64,000 nucleotides of DNA from CBDAPX01 sp965198725 (lineage in GTDB: Bacteria; Pseudomonadota; Alphaproteobacteria; Rhodobacterales; Rhodobacteraceae): contig CBDAPX010000002.1 of assembly GCA_965198725.1 (NCBI GenBank), positions 558,001-622,000 on the forward strand. The letters are read 5' to 3'. The notes beneath the pieces are model-generated. The model saw nothing but the letters and a program-made list of their open reading frames with translations, was not told where the DNA came from and searched no databases. This document shows positions 8,752 through 16,604 of the stretch, one piece after another. The position numbers were made by a program, and so were the translations under genes. Numbering within the stretch: the first letter of the stretch is position 1; the number at the start of each line of letters is the position of its first letter.

Positions 8752-9975
8752 TTACTTTGCCGTCAGTTTGAGAGGAAGCTGATCCAGCGCACGCATTGCG
8801 TTGTTAGGCCGCCACGCCGGGTCTGCTGCTGGCTCGATCCGGTCCACCTTGGCGACGAGTGCTGACAGGATTGCCTGAAGCTCAACACGCGCAATGTTCT
8901 GACCAACGCAGCCATGTATCCCGACGCCAAAACCAAGATGTCCAGCGGGGCGGCGATCAACGCGGAATTTGTCGGCATCCCCCCACTTCGCCGGATCCAG
9001 ATTGGCCGCACCCAGTACGCAGATCACCTTGGTGCCTTCCTTGACAGGAAAACCTGCAATTTCGGTATCTTCGCCCGCTGTCCTGCAAAACGTATGCACA
9101 GGCGATGTAAATCGCAGCACCTCTTCAAAAGCGGGTCGGATGAGGGAGCGGTCGCTTTTCAGCAACTCCCATTGATCTGGATTTTGCGACAGGCACCACA
9201 AAGCGTTTCCGATCCCGGTGACGGTTGCATCGACACCGGCAGACAGGAAAGACCGCACCAACATGCCTGCTTGTTCTTCACTTATATCGCCCGCATCTGC
9301 CGCCTCATAAATCATCGCGCCCAAGCCGTCTTTTGAAAGCATGTCTCGGGCGCAAGCCTTGTTAATCCAGGGCACAATGACTTGCGCGTTCCGCATTGCG
9401 TTCCGGCGCAAGTCATTGTCAGGGCCGATGGCGTTGAACACCATGGCGCCATAGTCCACGAGATATCGGGCGTTCGTCTCCTGCATCCCGACAGCCTGCG
9501 GAAAGACGGTTGTTGGGTAAGGCTCTGCGATGTCTGTGACCGCTTCGATGGTACCTTTCTCTAGAATCTGATCGACAATCTGCTCCGCCGCTCTTTCAAA
9601 GAAAGCAGCCAAATCCTTCACGGCCTTGGGCGACATCGCGCGCGCCATGACCCGGCGCGTCTTTGTGTGATCGGGCGGATCGACTTCAAGAATGATGGAG
9701 GGAGGTCGCCATGGTTCGGTCAGTGCGAAATCTTCCAACCCAACGCCGCGTGAGGATACAAAAACCTCGTGGTTGCTGAAAACGTCACGTGTCGTTTCAA
9801 ACCGTCCAACGGCAAGCACGCTGTATTGCGGGATATACGCCACTTCGCCTAAGGCGCGCAGTTGCGCGTAATACGCCGTTGGATCGCGCAACACCTCGAC
9901 ATCGTACGGATCGACATCAAGGACAGGAATGCCGCGCGCCGGTGAAATTCGGGTATGCCCTTCGATCAAAGACAT
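8752..9975 (-). CDS. Cytochrome P450, CYP199A-like
   Basis: A soluble bacterial P450 of 407 residues. The I-helix segment is SAGVDATVTG, the K-helix ExxR is in EEVLRF, and the heme-thiolate loop is FGVGIHGCVGQ with the ligand Cys. Segments such as EVDPPDHTKTRRVM, LVRSFLSAGVDATV and CVLGAANLDPAKW recall CYP199A enzymes, which oxidise para-substituted benzoates; this is from memory of the family, not a search. The start MSLIEGHTR at 9975 has AGGAG 11 bases upstream. The longer frame to 10047 would swallow operator site 1 and has no ribosome site. No ferredoxin or reductase gene is adjacent, so electron partners must lie elsewhere. Confidence 0.92.
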   Translation of the reverse strand: MSLIEGHTRISPARGIPVLDVDPYDVEVLRDPTAYYAQLRALGEVAYIPQYSVLAVGRFETTRDVFSNHEVFVSSRGVGLEDFALTEPWRPPSIILEVDPPDHTKTRRVMARAMSPKAVKDLAAFFERAAEQIVDQILEKGTIEAVTDIAEPYPTTVFPQAVGMQETNARYLVDYGAMVFNAIGPDNDLRRNAMRNAQVIVPWINKACARDMLSKDGLGAMIYEAADAGDISEEQAGMLVRSFLSAGVDATVTGIGNALWCLSQNPDQWELLKSDRSLIRPAFEEVLRFTSPVHTFCRTAGEDTEIAGFPVKEGTKVICVLGAANLDPAKWGDADKFRVDRRPAGHLGFGVGIHGCVGQNIARVELQAILSALVAKVDRIEPAADPAWRPNNAMRALDQLPLKLTAK

Positions 9976-10018
9976 CGGTTTGAAACTCCTGTTGTGCGAG
10001 ACCGCAAGATGCATGCTG

Positions 10019-10068
10019 GTTGATGAATCAACAATGACAGGTTCCATGTATAAGGTTGATTTGTCAAC
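10019..10068. promoter_or_regulatory. Operator-like palindromes 1 and 2, P450 side
   Basis: Two 14-bp sites share the form GTTGA-N4-TCAAC: GTTGATGAATCAAC (10019-10032, six-base arms with a 2-bp centre) and GTTGATTTGTCAAC (10055-10068, extendable to GGTTGATTTGTCAACC). They lie 44 and 80 bp upstream of the preferred P450 start. With the two sites on the TRAP side they fit a repressor array in the divergent promoter region. Confidence 0.75.
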
Positions 10069-10170
10069 CCCATAAGAATCAACGCCTGCGTGCGACGTCG
10101 AGTCTTTCCATAAAAAACAAGAAGTAAATTGGAAAATCAGGATGTAAAATTCCTGTCCAGTGAAACACGT

Positions 10171-10221
10171 GTTGACTAATCAACTTGATTGAGCGCTATT
10201 AAATAGAGTTGATTCTTCAAC
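10171..10221. promoter_or_regulatory. Operator-like palindromes 3 and 4, TRAP side
   Basis: GTTGACTAATCAAC (10171-10184) and GTTGATTCTTCAAC (10208-10221) match the same GTTGA-N4-TCAAC form. Site 4 ends 28 bp before the dctP ATG and is placed to block transcription. Sites 3 and 4 are 37 bp apart start to start, and sites 1 and 2 are 36 bp apart, so each pair has nearly the same phasing. Confidence 0.75.
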
Positions 10222-10249
10222 TTAGTCTCAAATCGCCTGGGAGGATACG

Positions 10250-11302
10250 ATGCTTTTCACGAGAAAACACTTCAACCGGTTTATGGGTGCCGCAGCGATC
10301 TGCCTTGCAAGTCTTGGTGCTGTCGTCACTCAGGCAAGCGCACAGGAAGTTACCCTGCGCTTGCATCAATTCCTGCCTGCACAAGCAAGCGTGCCGAAAA
10401 ACATTTTGCTGCCCTGGATCGAACGGGTCGAAGCAGCGTCCGGCGGTCGGATCGAGATTCAGCACTTCCCCTCGATGCAGTTGGGTGGGAAACCACCAGA
10501 ACTTTACGATCAAGTGGTGGACGGCGTGGCGGACATTGTCTGGACGTTGCCCGGTTACACACCAAGACGGTTTCCTCGCACAGAGGTTTTCGAACTTCCG
10601 TTCACCATGAAAGAGGCAGAGGCAACCTCAAGAGCATATTGGCAATTGGCCCAAGAAACGATGATGGATCAGGACTTTAAAGACGTAAGAGTCTTGGCTC
10701 TTTGGGTGCATGGTCCGGGTGTCATCCACTCCAAGGATCCAATCGTGTCGCTGGACGATCTGAACGGGACCAAACTGCGGGCGCCAACACGCGTGACGAA
10801 CCAGCTGTTCAACGCCCTGGGCGCAACAGCTGTCGGAATGCCCGTGCCAGCAGTGCCTGAGGCTTTGTCAAAAGGGGTCATCGATGCGACCGTCATTCCG
10901 TGGGAGATCACCAGCGCCCTTAAGACAAGCGAGCTTGTGACCAACCATACGGAATTCGGCGGCCAAGCCCTCTACACCGCCACCTTTGTTTTGGCGATGA
11001 ACAAGGATCGCTACAATGCCCTCCCAGATGATCTGAAAGCCGTTATTGATGACATGTCAGGCATGGAATTGTCCGCATCCGCGGGTCGACAAGCTGTCGC
11101 CGACGATGTGGCCCCGCGTTCGGCAACACTGGATATGGGCAACACCATTATCGAGCTTTCGCCTGAGCAAATCACGGAATGGAAGGCTGCGGCGGAACCC
11201 ATCGCCGAAGACTGGATTGCGGATATGGATAGCAAAGGGTTGGACGGTACGGGTTTGCGTGCTCGCGCCCTCGAACTGATCGACAGCTTTGCAGCAAATT
11301 GA
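10250..11302 (+). CDS. TRAP transporter substrate-binding protein, DctP family (orphan)
   Basis: A 350-residue periplasmic binding protein. A signal peptide is visible (basic MLFTRKHFNRF, hydrophobic core, cleavage near ASA-QE at about residue 33). DctP features follow: LRLHQFLP, GRIEIQHFPSMQLGG, VDGVADIVWTLPGYTP and LRAPTRVTNQLFNALGATAVGMPVPAVPEALSKGVIDA, which carries the conserved ligand-carboxylate Arg in the LRAPT segment. GGGAGG precedes ATG 10250. No DctQ/DctM membrane genes follow; a hairpin at 11309-11346 ends the unit. It is divergent from the P450 and shares its operator region, so co-induction and delivery of the P450 substrate are inferred. Confidence 0.92.
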   Translation: MLFTRKHFNRFMGAAAICLASLGAVVTQASAQEVTLRLHQFLPAQASVPKNILLPWIERVEAASGGRIEIQHFPSMQLGGKPPELYDQVVDGVADIVWTLPGYTPRRFPRTEVFELPFTMKEAEATSRAYWQLAQETMMDQDFKDVRVLALWVHGPGVIHSKDPIVSLDDLNGTKLRAPTRVTNQLFNALGATAVGMPVPAVPEALSKGVIDATVIPWEITSALKTSELVTNHTEFGGQALYTATFVLAMNKDRYNALPDDLKAVIDDMSGMELSASAGRQAVADDVAPRSATLDMGNTIIELSPEQITEWKAAAEPIAEDWIADMDSKGLDGTGLRARALELIDSFAAN

Positions 11303-11308
11303 ATAGCT

Positions 11309-11346
11309 GGCCCTTTCCAGTAGAGATGACACTCACTGGAAAGGCC
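11309..11346 (+). terminator. Probable dctP terminator hairpin
   Basis: GGCCCTTTCCAGT pairs with ACTGGAAAGGCC (one bulged C) around a 13-base loop, seven bases after the dctP stop. Only a loose T-rich stretch follows (CATCTTTTCAG), so termination is likely but the signal is not a textbook one. Confidence 0.55.
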
Positions 11347-11520
11347 TGTACCCATCTTTTCAGTTTTCGGAACCTCATCAGTTTAGAGTTTTTCTGGAAA
11401 ACCAGTGAAAATGGGAGATATGTGTGACGTAGTGGACGGCAACTTTGTCCGCAACTCGGTCATTAGTCTGAATGACCCGGTAGTCTTCTGCCAATGGACA
11501 CAGTGGTTGAGTTGGATAAA

Positions 11521-11594
11521 GGTGCAGAGGTCCTGACCTCACCGTCGCACGTTCACCAGAGAATCGTAGATCGTGTCCGCCTGCCACCGCACGG
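11521..11594 (-). pseudogene. Remnant of the 3' end of a DUF3108 gene
   Basis: The 74 bases align without gaps to 13001-13074, the 3' end of the intact DUF3108 gene; I count about 58 identities (78%). On the minus strand the remnant reads WQADTIYDSLVNVRR-stop, against MQADTIYGSAVIARR-stop in the intact gene. Most differences preserve the frame, so it diverged while coding or came from a relative. Homology fades upstream of the matching 15 codons or so. Together with the intact copy it flanks the TAXI gene, marking a likely recombination junction of the accessory block. Confidence 0.75.
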
Positions 11595-11685
11595 CTGCAC
11601 CGCAAGACACGTCAAAGCTCGCAATTGACAAAGAGTCGCAACAAAACAAATCATTGCTGAACGCCCCTTAACTTCGAAGAAACCA

Positions 11686-12959
11686 ATGCGACTGTTCTTT
11701 ACTCTACTTGTGCCCGTCTTCGTTGTTGTGCTGGTTGTGCTTCTGATCAGCAGCCTTGCCCCACCCGAGAGCGTTCGGATTGCCACCGGCCCCAAGGACG
11801 GTGGGTATTGGAGGATCGGGTCAGAGTATCGGTCCAAGCTGTCCAAGGACAATATCTCTGCAGAGTTGGTAGAGACGGCTGGCTCGGTCGAGAACATCCA
11901 GCGGCTCATCGACGGAGACGTGGATGTTGCGTTTGTTCAGGGCGGAATATCTCTGCCGCGCGACAATGGCTTAGAGTCTCTTGGCGCGCTTTTCCCGGAA
12001 CCATTGGTGATTTTCAGCCGTTCTGACGCAGATGTCGGTCGATACCCCGGCGATTGGCGCGGCATTTGGCTGGCGTCCGGTCCAGCCGGGTCCGGCACGC
12101 GCGCTGCGGCTTTGGCCCTCATAGAAGCAGCAGGTCTTCAGGACTCAGGCATCGAACTCCAGAAAATCGGTGGGCTTGACGCCATTGCTGCCTTGCGGTC
12201 CGGTGAGGCGGATGCCGCATTATTTGTGTCGCCTCTGAATGCGCCCTACCTGACCGAGGCGATGGTCGATCCACAGCTGGAATTGATCCAAATGGCTTTG
12301 ATCGATGCCCTGTCTTTCAGTTTTGTGAGCGGCCATTCCGTTGTTGTGCCCGCCGGTCCGCCTCACTGGCCCCTCCGCGCCCCGAGCAGGATGTCAAAAT
12401 ACTGACGTTGACCGCATCCATGATCGCAACGGACAAACTGCACCCGGCGGTTGTTGACAGGTTGGTGCACAGCGCCAACAAAATCCACGGTGATCGAACC
12501 GTGTTGCAAGCGGCCAAAGAGTTTCCCAATACCAATTCGCCGCCCGCCCCCATCAATGACGTGGCCTGGCACATGATCAACTCTGGGCCGAACATCCTGC
12601 ATGACATTTTCCCATTTTGGGTTGCTGCACAATTCGGCCGCGTGCTGCTGTTTCTATTGCCCCTGTTCTTCCTCGCGCCGTTGCTGCGTTTTGTTCCAGC
12701 CCTTTATGTATGGTTCCAAAACCGAAGAGTTTGGCGGCATTATCAACACATCGCATCGCTCGAAGCGGAAATTGAGGGCGCCGCGACGGCAGAGGACATT
12801 GAAGCTGTCGCCAAGAAACTCGACGACATTTCTACGACGCTTGCGAATTTGAACTTGCCGCTCGCATACCGTCAAAAGGCATATGACGCGCGGATGCACA
12901 TTGAACTTATCGCCCAGGAAATCGAACGCCGCCGCGCGGGAAAGCATCTAAAGCCTTAA
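11686..12959 (+). pseudogene. TAXI-family TRAP solute receptor with C-terminal membrane/coiled-coil domain, frameshifted
   Basis: The N-terminal half (MRLFFTLLVPVFVVVLVVLL membrane anchor, then VRIATGPKDGGYWRIGSEY) is a TAXI-type periplasmic binding domain with the DVAFVQGG segment. After GGT at 12355-12357 one base is missing. The correct continuation is ASLAPPRPEQDVKILTLTAS, followed by ASMIATDKLHPAVVDRLVHS, a hydrophobic span (VLLFLLPLFFLAPLLRFV) and a C-terminal coiled-coil. Joined, the protein is about 424 residues, the usual size for this membrane-anchored TAXI subtype. As written, the frame stops at 12405. The role of this subtype is poorly known and no TRAP permease is nearby. Error versus true mutation cannot be told from one sequence. 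Confidence 0.75.
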
Positions 12960-13018
12960 TTGTAGGCGGCCCATTTGTTCTGAGGCGGCCCGTTGAAACG
13001 GGTGCAGTGGTTCTGACC

Positions 13019-13735
13019 CTACCGCCGCGCGATCACCGCAGAGCCGTAAATCGTGTCCGCCTGCATCCGCGTGGCGCGCATCAGATCGCCCGCGGCGACA
13101 TAGGTGACGGACAGCGGAAAACTGCTGCGCTTTTCTAGATCCTCGGGGGAATAGCCCCCGATGCGCTTGAAAATCCCGGAGCATTTGATGGTCGACCCGG
13201 ATGCTTTGGGTTGCCCAAACGCCACCTCGGTCAGCCGCTCGCCGTCGAATATCTTTTGGCGAAAGTTGCAAATCCCTTCGCGCGGCTGGTCCCGCAGAAC
13301 CATAAACATCGCGGTCAGGGGATCGACGGCCCCACGTTGTTCGGCATCGCTGACGCGATAGGGCCCGTCATTGCCCGCCATCTGCCCCGTACCCCGCGCC
13401 ACGCCGCCTGAATAGCTGAGGCTCGCGCGGGACGTCCGCTCGCCGGTGTCCATGTCCTCTTTGTAGCTGCGCGGTCGAAATTGCCCGGAACTGACCGCGC
13501 CATCTGCCGACATCAGGAACTTGACGCCTGCCACGGTCCCGACCAAGCCTGTCGTGGTGAATTCCGTGTCGACCGTATAGCGCCCGCCGCCGACCGAACC
13601 GGACATGTCTAGCTCTCCGACCTTCACGCCAAACGCCCGCACCGCATAGCGCCCGCTGGTATCTTGTGCCGCGGCACTCGTCACCAGCAAAACCGCCGCG
13701 CCAAAAATCAAAGCTTTCATCGCAATCCATTTCAT
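13019..13735 (-). CDS. DUF3108 domain protein, exported
   Basis: A 238-residue protein with a signal peptide (MKWIAMKALIFGAAVLLVTSAAAQ). The start at 13735 follows GGAGACCGAT; the longer frame to 13771 has no ribosome site. The mature part begins YAVRAFGVKVGELDMSGSVGGGRYTV and is predicted to be beta-rich, as in DUF3108 periplasmic/outer-membrane-associated proteins of unknown function. A partial copy of its last codons lies at 11521-11594. It is divergent from meaB, with 70 bp between them. Confidence 0.82.
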   Translation of the reverse strand: MKWIAMKALIFGAAVLLVTSAAAQDTSGRYAVRAFGVKVGELDMSGSVGGGRYTVDTEFTTTGLVGTVAGVKFLMSADGAVSSGQFRPRSYKEDMDTGERTSRASLSYSGGVARGTGQMAGNDGPYRVSDAEQRGAVDPLTAMFMVLRDQPREGICNFRQKIFDGERLTEVAFGQPKASGSTIKCSGIFKRIGGYSPEDLEKRSSFPLSVTYVAAGDLMRATRMQADTIYGSAVIARR

Positions 13736-13805
13736 ATCGGTCTCCGCACTGGACAAAGCAAAGCGAAGCAAGGCATTTAACCCCTCGGACCATCAGGGCG
13801 CAACG

Positions 13806-14774
13806 ATGCAGATATCAAGCTTAGGCGACAAGATCTTGAGCGGCGAACGCCGGGCCTTGGCCCGGGCGATTACCCTTGTCGAAAGCCAGCGCGCCGATCA
13901 CCGTGCAGAGGCAGAGGCGCTTTTGTCCCATGTCGGCCAATCCGGGCGCCAAGCCATAAGAATAGGGCTATCCGGCACGCCCGGCGTGGGAAAGTCCACC
14001 TTTATCGAAAGTTTCGGCATGATGCTGATCGCCCGTGGTTTGCGGGTTGCCGTGCTTGCCGTTGACCCGTCCAGCGCCCGCTCCGGCGGATCAATCCTCG
14101 GCGACAAAACGCGCATGGACCGGCTCAGTCGGCAACCGGGCGCTTATATCCGTCCATCGCCCAGCCAAACCCACCTTGGCGGCGTCGCCCGCCGGACCCG
14201 CGAAGCGGTCGCCTTGTGCGAAGCAGCGGGGTTCGACGTGGTCCTGATCGAAACCGTCGGCGTCGGCCAATCGGAAACGGTTGTCGCCGAAATGTCCGAC
14301 CTGTTTCTCTTGTTGCTGGCCCCGGCAGGCGGCGATGAATTGCAAGGCGTCAAACGCGGCATCATGGAAATTGCCGACATTATCCTGGTGAACAAGGCCG
14401 ATGGTGACCTGAAACCGGCCGCCACCCGCACGCGCGCCGACTACGCCAGCGCCCTGCGCCTTTTGCGCAAACGACCGCAGGATCCTGATGGTTTCCCCAA
14501 GGCGCTGGCGGTTTCAGCGCTCGAAGAAAACGGGTTGGATGCGGCCTGGTCGGAAATGCAGGACCTTTTGACATGGCGCCGCGACAACGGCCATTGGGAC
14601 CAGCGCCGCGCCGAACAGGCACAGCATTGGTTTGGCGAAGAGGTTCGCCAAGCCCTGCTGGCTCGCCTCGATACCGAGGCCGCCCGCGCAGCCATGCAGC
14701 AATTTCAGGACAAAGTTGCCCGCGGTGAATGGAGCCCGACCCAAGCGGCCAAACACCTTCTGGCCACGCTCTGA
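13806..14774 (+). CDS. meaB: Methylmalonyl-CoA mutase-associated GTPase MeaB
   Basis: MeaB is a G3E-type P-loop GTPase that guards adenosylcobalamin loading and protects methylmalonyl-CoA mutase, the last step of propionyl-CoA entry to succinyl-CoA. It has 322 residues. The P-loop is GLSGTPGVGKST (about residues 58-69), followed by the VAVLAVDPSSARSGGSILGDKTRM segment typical of ArgK/MeaB, the switch region ETVGVGQSE, and the guanine motif NKAD. ATG 13806 is chosen because MQISSLGDKILSGERRALARAITLVE matches the family opening. The mutase genes are not in the window; PrpE at 33.5 kb would feed the same pathway. Confidence 0.95.
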   Translation: MQISSLGDKILSGERRALARAITLVESQRADHRAEAEALLSHVGQSGRQAIRIGLSGTPGVGKSTFIESFGMMLIARGLRVAVLAVDPSSARSGGSILGDKTRMDRLSRQPGAYIRPSPSQTHLGGVARRTREAVALCEAAGFDVVLIETVGVGQSETVVAEMSDLFLLLLAPAGGDELQGVKRGIMEIADIILVNKADGDLKPAATRTRADYASALRLLRKRPQDPDGFPKALAVSALEENGLDAAWSEMQDLLTWRRDNGHWDQRRAEQAQHWFGEEVRQALLARLDTEAARAAMQQFQDKVARGEWSPTQAAKHLLATL

Positions 14775-14783
14775 TCAGCCTTG

Positions 14784-14815
14784 CTTCTTTCTTGTCAAAA
14801 ATACCCAAATCCCGC
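14784..14815. repeat. Dispersed intergenic motif copy C
   Basis: CTTCTTTCTTGTCAAAAATA followed by CCC begins nine bases after the meaB stop. It is the best-matching forward copy of the motif seen at 1127 and 54427 and inverted at 2204 and 54252. Its function is unknown; the placement just after a stop codon is the same as at argD. Confidence 0.5.
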
Positions 14816-14862
14816 AAAACGCCGCCAGAGATGACCGCAGGTCTCTTTTGCCGCCTTCCCGC

Positions 14863-14890
14863 TTGACCCGGCCCGCGATTCCCCTTATGT
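14863..14890 (+). promoter_or_regulatory. Predicted sigma-70 promoter of rpmB
   Basis: TTGACC, a 16-bp spacer, then TTATGT. This would give a 5' leader of about 90 bases before the rpmB ATG. The -35 box is good and the -10 box is moderate, as usual for strong alphaproteobacterial housekeeping promoters. Confidence 0.45.
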
Positions 14891-14986
14891 CCCGCGAACC
14901 AGATTTCGGGCGCAGCCAATCGCGGCGCCCCTTGTATTTGACGCATGGGCGCCCGGCCCGCGTCACAGAGCCAAAGGAAGTAACCC

Positions 14987-15274
14987 ATGTCGCGTCGTTG
15001 CGAACTGACCGGAAAAGGCCCGATGACTGGCAACAATGTCAGCCACGCCAACAACAAAACCAAACGTCGTTTCCTGCCCAACCTGAACGACGTTACCCTG
15101 CAATCCGAAGCGCTGGGTCGCGGTGTAAAGCTGCGCATCTCGGCGGCTGCTCTGCGCAGCGTGGATCACCGGGGTGGCCTGGACGCGTTCCTGGCCAAGG
15201 CGAAAGACGAAGACCTGTCGTCGAACGCATTGAAAGTGAAAAAAGAAATCGCCAAGGCACAGGCAACCGCCTGA
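14987..15274 (+). CDS. rpmB: 50S ribosomal protein L28
   Basis: A 95-residue ribosomal protein of the large subunit. It opens MSRRCELTGKGPMTGNNVSHANNKTKRRFLPNL, the highly conserved L28 N-terminus with the CELTGK and SHANNKTKRRF blocks, and ends with a Lys/Ala-rich alphaproteobacterial extension. AAAGGAAGTAACCC precedes the ATG. It is a single-gene unit closed by a strong terminator 23 bp after the stop, with a promoter candidate at 14863-14890. Confidence 0.98.
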   Translation: MSRRCELTGKGPMTGNNVSHANNKTKRRFLPNLNDVTLQSEALGRGVKLRISAAALRSVDHRGGLDAFLAKAKDEDLSSNALKVKKEIAKAQATA

Positions 15275-15297
15275 TCGCTTTGAACGATTTCAAAACG

Positions 15298-15328
15298 AAA
15301 AAACCCCGCGCTGCCGCGGGGTTTTTTT
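15298..15328 (+). terminator. Intrinsic terminator of rpmB
   Basis: AAAAAACCCCGCG, loop CTGC, CGCGGGGTTTTTTT. A perfect GC stem followed by seven T's on the plus strand. The A-run on the other side means it may also work on transcripts from the minus strand (the 2OG oxygenase gene ends at 15384). Confidence 0.92.
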
Positions 15329-15383
15329 GTTTGGTAAAAGGGATGTGTCGATCCCGGATGTGTCTAGGGTCGACACTGTTGGT

Positions 15384-16295
15384 TCAGAACGGGGCGAACC
15401 CGTCATTTGCGGCATCTGGCACGGACCAGCGTTGCCGTGCATCAACCTCGGCTGTTGCTGTGCCGGGTTGCGGAATGCGGCCATGCGCGCCGTAAAGCCA
15501 CAGGACAAAATTATACCGCTGGCCTTCGGTGATCGGTTCCGAGGCATGCGGCACGCTGCCATGATGGATCAGCGCAGTGCCGGGTGCGAAGGTCAGGCTT
15601 TCGACCTGACGTGTTTCGGGATCAAAGAACCGCACGGCCGAGCCGGAAAACCCTTCGCCCGGCAGATTGAGGTTGATGTTCAGCGTGACGGCTGAGGCAT
15701 CAGTATGCGGGCGCAGCGAGGTGTCCTTATTTGCCTGCCATTGCAGCGAGAACCCAAAGGTCTGGGTGTCGAAGCCCATAACGTCCGGGAACAAGAGGCG
15801 CGACACTGGCCGCATGTAACGGTCCATAAGGTCCTGATAGAAAGACTGGAAGTGCGGCGCGGCCAAATACCCTTCTGATCGCGCGTCAAGCATGGCGCCG
15901 CCACGGTTCAGCACGATCCCATAGGGCGGGCGCAACGGTATGTCTGCATCCGCCACGCTGTCCATATACGCGCGCAAGACCTTCAACTGGTCGGGATCAA
16001 AGAACTGGGCCTTGTATACACCCGGGAACACTTCGGTCCAAAGGTCGCGCACGGCGTGTTCTTTCGACGGATCGGTCCAAGCCGCTTCAATCGCCTGTCG
16101 CAGTTTCGCATCGTAAAGGGTCGGGTCCAAAACCGCCTGAGTGTCGCCTTGTGCGGTCTCCCATTCGGACCAAGCCTCTTGGAATAGGGATCTGTTTTGG
16201 CCCCAGAACCGATGAACCGAAGCTTCGCGGTTCAACATTTCTTCGCGGGTGGGCCGCGCGACGGCGCGGGCGCGCTGTAAAGCATCATGTGCCAT
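15384..16295 (-). CDS. 2-oxoglutarate/Fe(II)-dependent oxygenase family protein
   Basis: A 303-residue protein with a C-terminal double-stranded beta-helix. HTD in LRPHTDASAVTLNINLN gives the first two iron ligands, HHGSVPHASEPI the distal His, and EGQRYNFVLWLYG the 2-oxoglutarate-binding Arg. The first 130 residues are helical and unplaced. The start MAHDALQRAR (16295) follows GAGGAGATAACA; the 10 extra codons upstream lack a ribosome site. The substrate is unknown; prolyl-hydroxylase-like chemistry on a protein or amino acid is possible. It is divergent from a ThDP enzyme gene, with a palindrome (16334-16349) between them. Confidence 0.8.
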   Translation of the reverse strand: MAHDALQRARAVARPTREEMLNREASVHRFWGQNRSLFQEAWSEWETAQGDTQAVLDPTLYDAKLRQAIEAAWTDPSKEHAVRDLWTEVFPGVYKAQFFDPDQLKVLRAYMDSVADADIPLRPPYGIVLNRGGAMLDARSEGYLAAPHFQSFYQDLMDRYMRPVSRLLFPDVMGFDTQTFGFSLQWQANKDTSLRPHTDASAVTLNINLNLPGEGFSGSAVRFFDPETRQVESLTFAPGTALIHHGSVPHASEPITEGQRYNFVLWLYGAHGRIPQPGTATAEVDARQRWSVPDAANDGFAPF

Positions 16296-16604
16296 TGTTA
16301 TCTCCTCGCGTTTGTACGCTGTCAAAATCTATGGCCTGTACATATAGGCATGTGAGAAGGGGTAAATGGCGATAATTGGATCTCAGTTTTTAGAAACACA
16401 GTATAATGTGACGTTGGGTTTCGGTCGCGGCTGCGGGACACTGGCTGGGTTTCGCTGTAAAAACCCACACTTCTGTGCGGAAAAGGCGCGTCATGTTTAA
16501 AAAATACCAAAAATCATCGCGTCATCTTAGTCAAATAAATCAAATATGCGCAAAACCTGTATCCAGATTGCGGTAAACGATGACAAACCCCACAGGAGCG
16601 TCAC
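16296..16604. promoter_or_regulatory. AT-rich divergent promoter region with palindrome 16334-16349
   Basis: This 309-bp region between two divergent genes is clearly more AT-rich than its flanks. It contains GCCTGTACATATAGGC (16334-16349): arms GCCTGTA and TATAGGC with one mismatch and a 2-bp centre, 39 bp upstream of the oxygenase start. It is a candidate operator for a dimeric regulator. AGGAGCGTCAC at the right end is the ribosome site of the ThDP gene. No small gene is supported. Confidence 0.45.

Larger units (their letters stand above)
11303..11685. other. 383-bp dctP-TAXI spacer
   Basis: Contents: the dctP terminator hairpin, a short stem CTGG-AAAA-CCAG near 11393-11404, and the DUF3108 3'-end remnant at 11521-11594. 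No supported gene starts here. The segment between 11350 and 11520 shows nothing recognisable and is less GC-rich than the flanking genes. Confidence 0.5.

Noticed and set aside
14632..15495. 287-codon frame spanning meaB end, rpmB and its terminator
   Set aside because: Crosses an intact ribosomal protein gene and a strong terminator; no motifs.
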